Of a stretch of 32,884 bases of DNA, positions 29,175 through 32,884 are shown one piece after another. Every line of letters starts with the position of its first letter. Within the stretch, counting starts at the first letter, position 1. The notes under the pieces are model-generated. The model ran no database searches, had not been told where the DNA came from, and saw nothing but the letters and a program-made list of their open reading frames with translations. This stretch comes from Mycobacterium sp. 852002-50816_SCH5313054-b (lineage in GTDB: Bacteria > Actinomycetota > Actinomycetes > Mycobacteriales > Mycobacteriaceae), in contig NZ_LZIC01000138.1 of the NCBI RefSeq assembly GCF_001667185.1, forward strand, positions 1 to 32,884. The letters run 5' to 3'. The position numbers and the translations under genes were made by a program.

Positions 29175-30199
29175 GGCACCACCGTCGAGCCGATGGTGGG
29201 CATGAACTGGCACTGCTTTTCCTTGGTGGTGACCTGCCCGAAGATCGTCGACATGATGCTGCCCGAGCCGGTGTCGACGATCGCCGTCAGCGTCGTCGGA
29301 CCGTCCCCGTTGATGTCGGTGCGCGGCTTGAGGGTGACCGTTCCGGACTTGCCGGTGGTCAGGTTCACCCAGGTGACGTTCAGCGGTAGCTTCTGCACCT
29401 CCGCGGGGCCCGGCGTGCCGACCGCGGTGAACACGTAGGCGGTCTGGCCGGGCCCGGGTCCCGGCGTCGGAATCTTGGCCGGCCCCGCCACCGACAGGGC
29501 GGTCGCGATCGCACTACTGCCGTCCGCAAGGCAATTGGTGCCGATCGAGGGATACATGAAGTCCTGCGTGGGCGGGGCGTCCGGTCCCAGACCGGGCGCG
29601 GGAGGTGCCGGCGCGGGAGCCGGCGCGGCGCCCGGCGCGGGAGCCGGGGAAGCGGCGGCGACGGGCTCTGCGGGTCCGGGAGCGGGTGCGGCAGCCGGTG
29701 CGGGCGCCGGTGCCGGCGCAGCCGCGGGGCCGGGACCGGCGGCGTGCGCCGGATCGATGCCCGGCGGCAGGTGCGACTGCAGTCCGGGCTCGATGCCCAG
29801 CGGCGGCACGTGTTGCACCGCCGCGGTGTCGGGCGGGGTGGCGACACCCGGCGCAGGCGCCGGCGCACCGGGCACCGGCGAACCCGGCTCCTGCACAAAG
29901 TGATCCACCGACGCCGCAACGTTTTTGGCTTCGGTGGGCGCGGTCGGACTGTGGGTGAAAGCTTGCGCGGCGGCCATGAGCAGCTGTGTCGCCTGCCCGG
30001 GATTGCTGGCTGCTTGCTGGATGATCGGGCTCAGCTCCGAAAGCGCCGGGAGGCCCGGTAATTGCTGGCTGGAGTTCGCCTGCGGTGTGGGCAGCGGTGC
30101 CGCCGGGTCCGCCGCCGCGCTCGGGCAGAACCCGAGCGCGGCAGCCGACGCCGTGACGACAGCGGCCAACCCTTTGGACAGATTCCGAGTGCTTACCAC
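29171..30199 (-). CDS. Exported Ala/Pro-rich protein (Rv1157c counterpart)
   Basis: A 342-residue secreted protein. A GTG start after GGAGGG opens a signal peptide: MVSTRNLSKG, a hydrophobic stretch LAAVVTASAAALGF and a cleavage site at AAA-DP, near residue 31. Then come a helical region (LPALSELSPIIQQAASNPGQ), a long Pro-Ala tract at about 105-200 and a conserved C-terminal domain with NCLADGSSAIATALSV, VTWVNLTTGKSG and a final KQCQFMP. Two Cys may form a disulfide. It is in the place of Rv1157c, a conserved Ala/Pro-rich protein. Function unknown; the C-terminal domain is the part likely to be active. Confidence 0.88.
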   Translation of the reverse strand: MVSTRNLSKGLAAVVTASAAALGFCPSAAADPAAPLPTPQANSSQQLPGLPALSELSPIIQQAASNPGQATQLLMAAAQAFTHSPTAPTEAKNVAASVDHFVQEPGSPVPGAPAPAPGVATPPDTAAVQHVPPLGIEPGLQSHLPPGIDPAHAAGPGPAAAPAPAPAPAAAPAPGPAEPVAAASPAPAPGAAPAPAPAPPAPGLGPDAPPTQDFMYPSIGTNCLADGSSAIATALSVAGPAKIPTPGPGPGQTAYVFTAVGTPGPAEVQKLPLNVTWVNLTTGKSGTVTLKPRTDINGDGPTTLTAIVDTGSGSIMSTIFGQVTTKEKQCQFMPTIGSTVVP

Positions 30200-30244
30200 G
30201 ATGCCCTCCGGTCTAGGTTGTGGATTTGCCGTCTAACGGATTGC

Positions 30245-30949
30245 TCAGGGAATGGCCGAGAGCAGCGGCGCCATCGGGTTGGTGAGCGTCGGCAGCGCCG
30301 GTACGGCCGGGGCGGCCGGGACCGCCGGAGCCGCCGGCGCCTGCCCGGTGGCGAGCGCCGTCAGATCCTGCGGAAGCGTCAGCTGCGCGGGCACGTTGAC
30401 CGGCAGGCCGGACGGCAGCGCCGGCATGTCGACCTTCGCCTGGGGGAGCTGAGGGGTCGGGGGCGTCGCGGGCGCCGCCGGTGCCGACAGCCCGGGGATG
30501 GCCGGGAGGCCCGGAATCGACGGAGCGGCCGGGGCGGCGGGTGCCGCCGGCGCCTGCTGCGTCAGGCCCGGGATCGAGCCGAGCCCCGGGATCGCCGACG
30601 TTGCCGACGGAGCCGTGGGCGCCGCGGGCGGGGTAAGCCCCGGGATCGAGCCGAGTCCCGGGATCGCCGACGTGGGCGCCGAGGGCGCCACGGGCGAGGT
30701 CGCCGAGGGCAACCCCGGGAAGGTGAGGCCGGGCGCGGCCGGCGCCGCCGGGGGCGTCGCGCCGAGCGCGGTCGCGAGGTTTTGCAGGATTTGCGGCGCG
30801 TTGGCCACCGAACTCATCAGCTGTTGCGGAATGTTCGGCACGGCCGGGGCCGGCACGGGGTCGGCGTGGGCGATACCGCCCGTCAGTAGCGCGGCGGACG
30901 AACCGACTACGACGGCGGTCGCTCGCAAATAGGTCCAAATGGTTGACAT
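30245..30949 (-). CDS. Exported Ala/Pro-rich repeat protein (Rv1158c counterpart)
   Basis: A 234-residue secreted protein. The signal peptide is MSTIWTYLRATAVVVGSSAA to HADPV, cleaved after about residue 29. A helical segment PNIPQQLMSSVANAPQILQN precedes a low-complexity Ala/Pro region with a repeated SAIPGLGSIPGLT unit. AGGGAGAG precedes the ATG. It lies divergent from pimE and 45 nt before the Rv1157c-like gene on the same strand, so the two exported proteins may share a transcript. The function of Rv1158c is not known to me; cell envelope placement is inferred from the signal peptide. Confidence 0.88.
   Translation of the reverse strand: MSTIWTYLRATAVVVGSSAALLTGGIAHADPVPAPAVPNIPQQLMSSVANAPQILQNLATALGATPPAAPAAPGLTFPGLPSATSPVAPSAPTSAIPGLGSIPGLTPPAAPTAPSATSAIPGLGSIPGLTQQAPAAPAAPAAPSIPGLPAIPGLSAPAAPATPPTPQLPQAKVDMPALPSGLPVNVPAQLTLPQDLTALATGQAPAAPAVPAAPAVPALPTLTNPMAPLLSAIP
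30567..30672. repeat. 34-bp direct repeat inside the Rv1158c-like gene
   Basis: A 34-nt unit at 30567-30600 recurs at 30639-30672 with one mismatch, a period of 72 nt (24 codons). It encodes the repeated SAIPGLGSIPGL segment, so copy number could vary in frame by slippage. Confidence 0.75.
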
Positions 30950-30985
30950 GACTCTCCCTGGTGATCGACGACGGGTCCGTGGCCG

Positions 30986-31024
30986 AAGTTACTTTGATAC
31001 TGGTGTGACTCAAGTGACACGTGT
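30986..31024. promoter_or_regulatory. Divergent Rv1158c/pimE control region with CRP-like palindrome
   Basis: On the minus strand TTGAGT (31008-31013), a 16-nt spacer and TAACTT (30986-30991) form a promoter for the exported-protein gene. Overlapping its -35 is TGTGA-CTCAAG-TGACA (31004-31019), one base off the TGTGA-N6-TCACA consensus of CRP. An ACACGTGT palindrome (31017-31024) adjoins it. The site could regulate the minus-strand gene, pimE or both. Confidence 0.4.
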
Positions 31025-31086
31025 GGCATTTATTCGATCGTTACCGATACGAGTGACGGCGGTGACCGGGCGGGTGCCGCGATCGC

Positions 31087-31092
31087 TAAAGT
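31087..31092 (+). promoter_or_regulatory. Possible -10 box for pimE
   Basis: TAAAGT lies seven nt before an ATA codon at 31100 in the pimE frame, the same spacing as the other leaderless-type boxes in this window. It would place the transcript start on that codon. Confidence 0.3.
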
Positions 31093-31099
31093 CGGGCTG

Positions 31100-32326
31100 A
31101 TAGACACCACCTCGACCGCCGCCCCGGCGGCTCCCCTCCACCGGCGGCTGGGGGGTCCGCTTCAGGCGGCCGCGCCGGCGCTGCTGGCCGTGAGCGTCCT
31201 CGCGCGGCTCGCCTGGACCTACCTGGTGCCCAACGGCGCGAACTTCGTCGACCTGCACGTCTATCTCGGCGGCGCGGCCGCCATCGCCCACCCCGGCACG
31301 CTGTACAGCTACGTGTACGCCGACCAGACGCCCGATTTCCCGCTGCCGTTCACGTATCCGCCGTTCGCGGCGGTCGTCTTCTACCCGCTGCACCTGTTGC
31401 CCTTCGGGCCGGTCGCATTCCTGTGGCAGATTGCGACGATGGCCGCGTTGTACGGCGCGATCCGGGTCAGCCAGCGCATCATGGGTGTCCCCGCCGGCGC
31501 CGGTCAGCGCCTGGCGATGTTGTGGACCGCGGTCACCCTCTGGATCGAGCCGCTGCGCAACACATTCGACTACGGGCAGGTCAACGTGCTGCTCATGCTG
31601 GCGGTCCTATGGGCGGTCGCTACGTCGCGGTGGTGGCTATCGGGGCTGCTGATCGGCGTGGCGGCCGGGATCAAGTTGACGCCCGCGATCGCCGGCGTCT
31701 ACCTGGTCGGCGTTCGGCGCTGGGGCGCGGCGGTATTTTCGGCGGCCGTGTTCCTGGCGACCGTCGGCGTGTCGGCTCTGATCGTGGGGGATCAGACCGG
31801 CTACTACTTCACCAAGCTGCTGGGTGATGCGCGCCGGGTCGGCCCGATCGGCACCTCGTTCAATCAATCCTGGCGCGGCGGCATCTCCCGGATCCTGGGC
31901 CATGACGCCGGCTTCGGTCCCCTGGTTCTGGCCGCCATCGCCGTCACTGCCGTGCTGGCCCTCCTGGCGTGGCGTGCGCTCGACGGGTCCGATCGGCTGG
32001 GCAAGCTGCTGGTGGTCGAGTTGTTCGGGCTGCTGCTCTCGCCGATCTCGTGGTCTCACCACTGGGTGTGGTTGGTGCCCTTGATGGTCTGGGCGATACA
32101 CGGGCCGCCACGCGGGCGGCCGGGCGCCCGCGTCGTGGGGTGGGGCTGGCTGGCGCTCACGATCATCGGCGTGCCCTGGTTGCTGAGCTTCGCGCAACCG
32201 AGCATCTGGCAGATAGGCCGGCCGTGGTTCCTGGCCTGGGCGGGGTTGGCCTACATCGTGGCGGCGGTGGCGACGCTCATCTGGATCGCGGCCACCGGCC
32301 GACGCGAGGCAGGGTCGACGGATTAG
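31100..32326 (+). CDS. pimE: Mannosyltransferase PimE (start uncertain)
   Basis: Polytopic GT-C-fold mannosyltransferase that adds an alpha-1,2 mannose from polyprenyl-phosphate-mannose to phosphatidylinositol mannosides on the outer face of the membrane. NGANFVDLHVYLGGAAAIAH carries the Asp known to be essential in PimE, in the first extracytoplasmic loop. DFPLPFTYPPFAAVVFYPLH, FDYGQVNVLLML and SFNQSWRGGISRILGHDAGF also match Rv1159 as I remember it. The first standard start in frame is GTG 31190, but that would cut the first membrane helix (PALLAVSVLARLAWTYLV). The frame is open back to 30998 with no ATG, GTG or TTG before 31190, so I place the start provisionally at ATA 31100; CTG 31097 is an alternative. 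Confidence 0.9.
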   Translation: MDTTSTAAPAAPLHRRLGGPLQAAAPALLAVSVLARLAWTYLVPNGANFVDLHVYLGGAAAIAHPGTLYSYVYADQTPDFPLPFTYPPFAAVVFYPLHLLPFGPVAFLWQIATMAALYGAIRVSQRIMGVPAGAGQRLAMLWTAVTLWIEPLRNTFDYGQVNVLLMLAVLWAVATSRWWLSGLLIGVAAGIKLTPAIAGVYLVGVRRWGAAVFSAAVFLATVGVSALIVGDQTGYYFTKLLGDARRVGPIGTSFNQSWRGGISRILGHDAGFGPLVLAAIAVTAVLALLAWRALDGSDRLGKLLVVELFGLLLSPISWSHHWVWLVPLMVWAIHGPPRGRPGARVVGWGWLALTIIGVPWLLSFAQPSIWQIGRPWFLAWAGLAYIVAAVATLIWIAATGRREAGSTD

Positions 32327-32607
32327 TCCCCGACGATCCCGTCGATGTCGCGCGCCATGTCGAGGTCGTTCTGCGTGATGCCACCCGCGGAATGCGTGAC
32401 CAAGGCAAAAGTCACTGTGCGCCAACGGATATCGATGTCCGGGTGATGGTCCTTGCTCTCGGCATGCTCGGCTACCCGGCGCACTGCGCCGATGCCGTCG
32501 AGAAACGTCGGGAACTTGATCGACCGGCGCAAGGCGCCGCCGGAACGCTCCCAGCCGTTGAGTTCGGGCAGTGCGGCGTCTACTTGCTCATCCGTTAACA
32601 CGGCCAT
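32323..32607 (-). CDS. 4a-hydroxytetrahydrobiopterin dehydratase (pterin-4a-carbinolamine dehydratase)
   Basis: A 94-residue PCD/DCoH protein. The active-site signature is complete: Glu50 to His54-His55-Pro (AESKDHHPDI), then Trp62 and His72 (THSAGGIT) and the Asp-rich end NDLDMARDID. It dehydrates 4a-hydroxytetrahydropterin; in bacteria without phenylalanine hydroxylase its role is less clear, perhaps in molybdopterin metabolism. AAGGAAAGG precedes the ATG. It is the Rv1159A counterpart next to pimE. Its stop overlaps the pimE stop by four nt. Confidence 0.93.
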   Translation of the reverse strand: MAVLTDEQVDAALPELNGWERSGGALRRSIKFPTFLDGIGAVRRVAEHAESKDHHPDIDIRWRTVTFALVTHSAGGITQNDLDMARDIDGIVGD

Positions 32608-32884
32608 AACTCGAACCTTTCCTTATTCCCAAAACCGTTTTCCTGACTCGGGCTTTCGATTTCCGCGACCGAGAATTACCCCCTCCGTCATTCGTGAAAC
32701 GCGCCCTGGAAAGTCGGTTTTACGGGCGCGAGCCGCCCCGCCGAACCGGGCTGCCACCCCTATTCGCTCGGCCGGGATTATGACCGCGTGAGCAGCCTGC
32801 GGCGGCGGCGGAGGAGGGGGCGGCGCGGAAAAACTAAAATTTGGTGTCATGAAAAATCGAATGGGCAGGCCATGGCACTCCGCC
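32608..32884. other. Intergenic region at the window end, possible start of another gene
   Basis: No complete gene is visible in these 277 nt. Near the end, TAAAAT (32835-32840) lies eight nt before an ATG at 32849 that stays open to the last base (MKNRMGRPWHSA). This could be the start of a plus-strand gene with a leaderless or near-leaderless transcript. The twelve residues are too few to identify. A G-rich run lies just upstream. Confidence 0.3.

Noticed and set aside
29600..29780. Tandem DNA repeat in the Pro-Ala tract of the Rv1157c-like gene
   Set aside because: The sequence is degenerate low-complexity coding for Pro and Ala, without a fixed period.
1..32884. tRNA, rRNA, riboswitch or attachment site
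   Set aside because: No cloverleaf, conserved rRNA stretch, T-box, cobalamin or SAM motif, or integrase gene was seen by eye.

Overview
The window is high-GC DNA (roughly two thirds G+C) that reads as Mycobacterium. The clearest evidence is gene content and order. From about 15.6 kb onward it parallels the Mycobacterium tuberculosis segment I remember as Rv1142c to Rv1159A: echA10, mcr, an SDR, mmpL13, a methyltransferase, a cobB sirtuin, a GntR regulator, the Rv1155 PPOX protein, an HhH-GPD protein, two Ala/Pro-rich exported proteins, pimE and a pterin carbinolamine dehydratase. The thiolase, enoyl-CoA hydratase, flavoprotein and isoprenylcysteine-methyltransferase-like genes upstream recall Rv1135A to Rv1139c, which are partly decayed in M. 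tuberculosis. Extra genes here (type III PKS, P450 cassette, DUF559 protein) mean it is another mycobacterium, probably a non-tuberculous slow grower. All Rv comparisons are from memory.

Layout. (1) 1-1442: the end of a VWA-domain gene and a MoxR/NorQ-type ATPase, a pair that usually matures a metalloenzyme. (2) 1509-9674: a same-strand catabolic cassette. It holds a periplasmic-binding-fold protein without a signal peptide, an AveC-like membrane protein, an SDR, a cytochrome P450, an aldehyde dehydrogenase, a thiolase and an enoyl-CoA hydratase. The set suggests oxidation of a lipophilic substrate followed by CoA-dependent cleavage. (3) 9671-12314, minus strand: a type III polyketide synthase, an ICMT-type methyltransferase and an FAD oxidoreductase, the order of the Streptomyces srsABC phenolic-lipid operon. 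(4) 12344-15538: two related NAD-binding proteins around a CPBP-family membrane protein. (5) 15614-22639: branched fatty acyl-CoA genes, a 16-bp perfect hairpin, a possible 43-residue gene, an unsplit mmpL13, a TetR gene broken by a single-base frameshift, and a methyltransferase. (6) 22650-23652: a DUF559 endonuclease-like gene bounded by two copies of a short palindromic repeat with a variable 13-nt centre. (7) 23658-32607: mostly small, densely packed genes ending in pimE and PCD.

Regulatory signals are unusually legible. At many genes a TANNNT -10 hexamer lies exactly 6 or 7 nt before the start codon, the arrangement of mycobacterial leaderless transcripts. Palindromes overlap several of these promoters, most clearly between the MarR gene and its divergent neighbour and between cobB and the GntR gene. 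No tRNA, rRNA, CRISPR array or intact insertion sequence was found.
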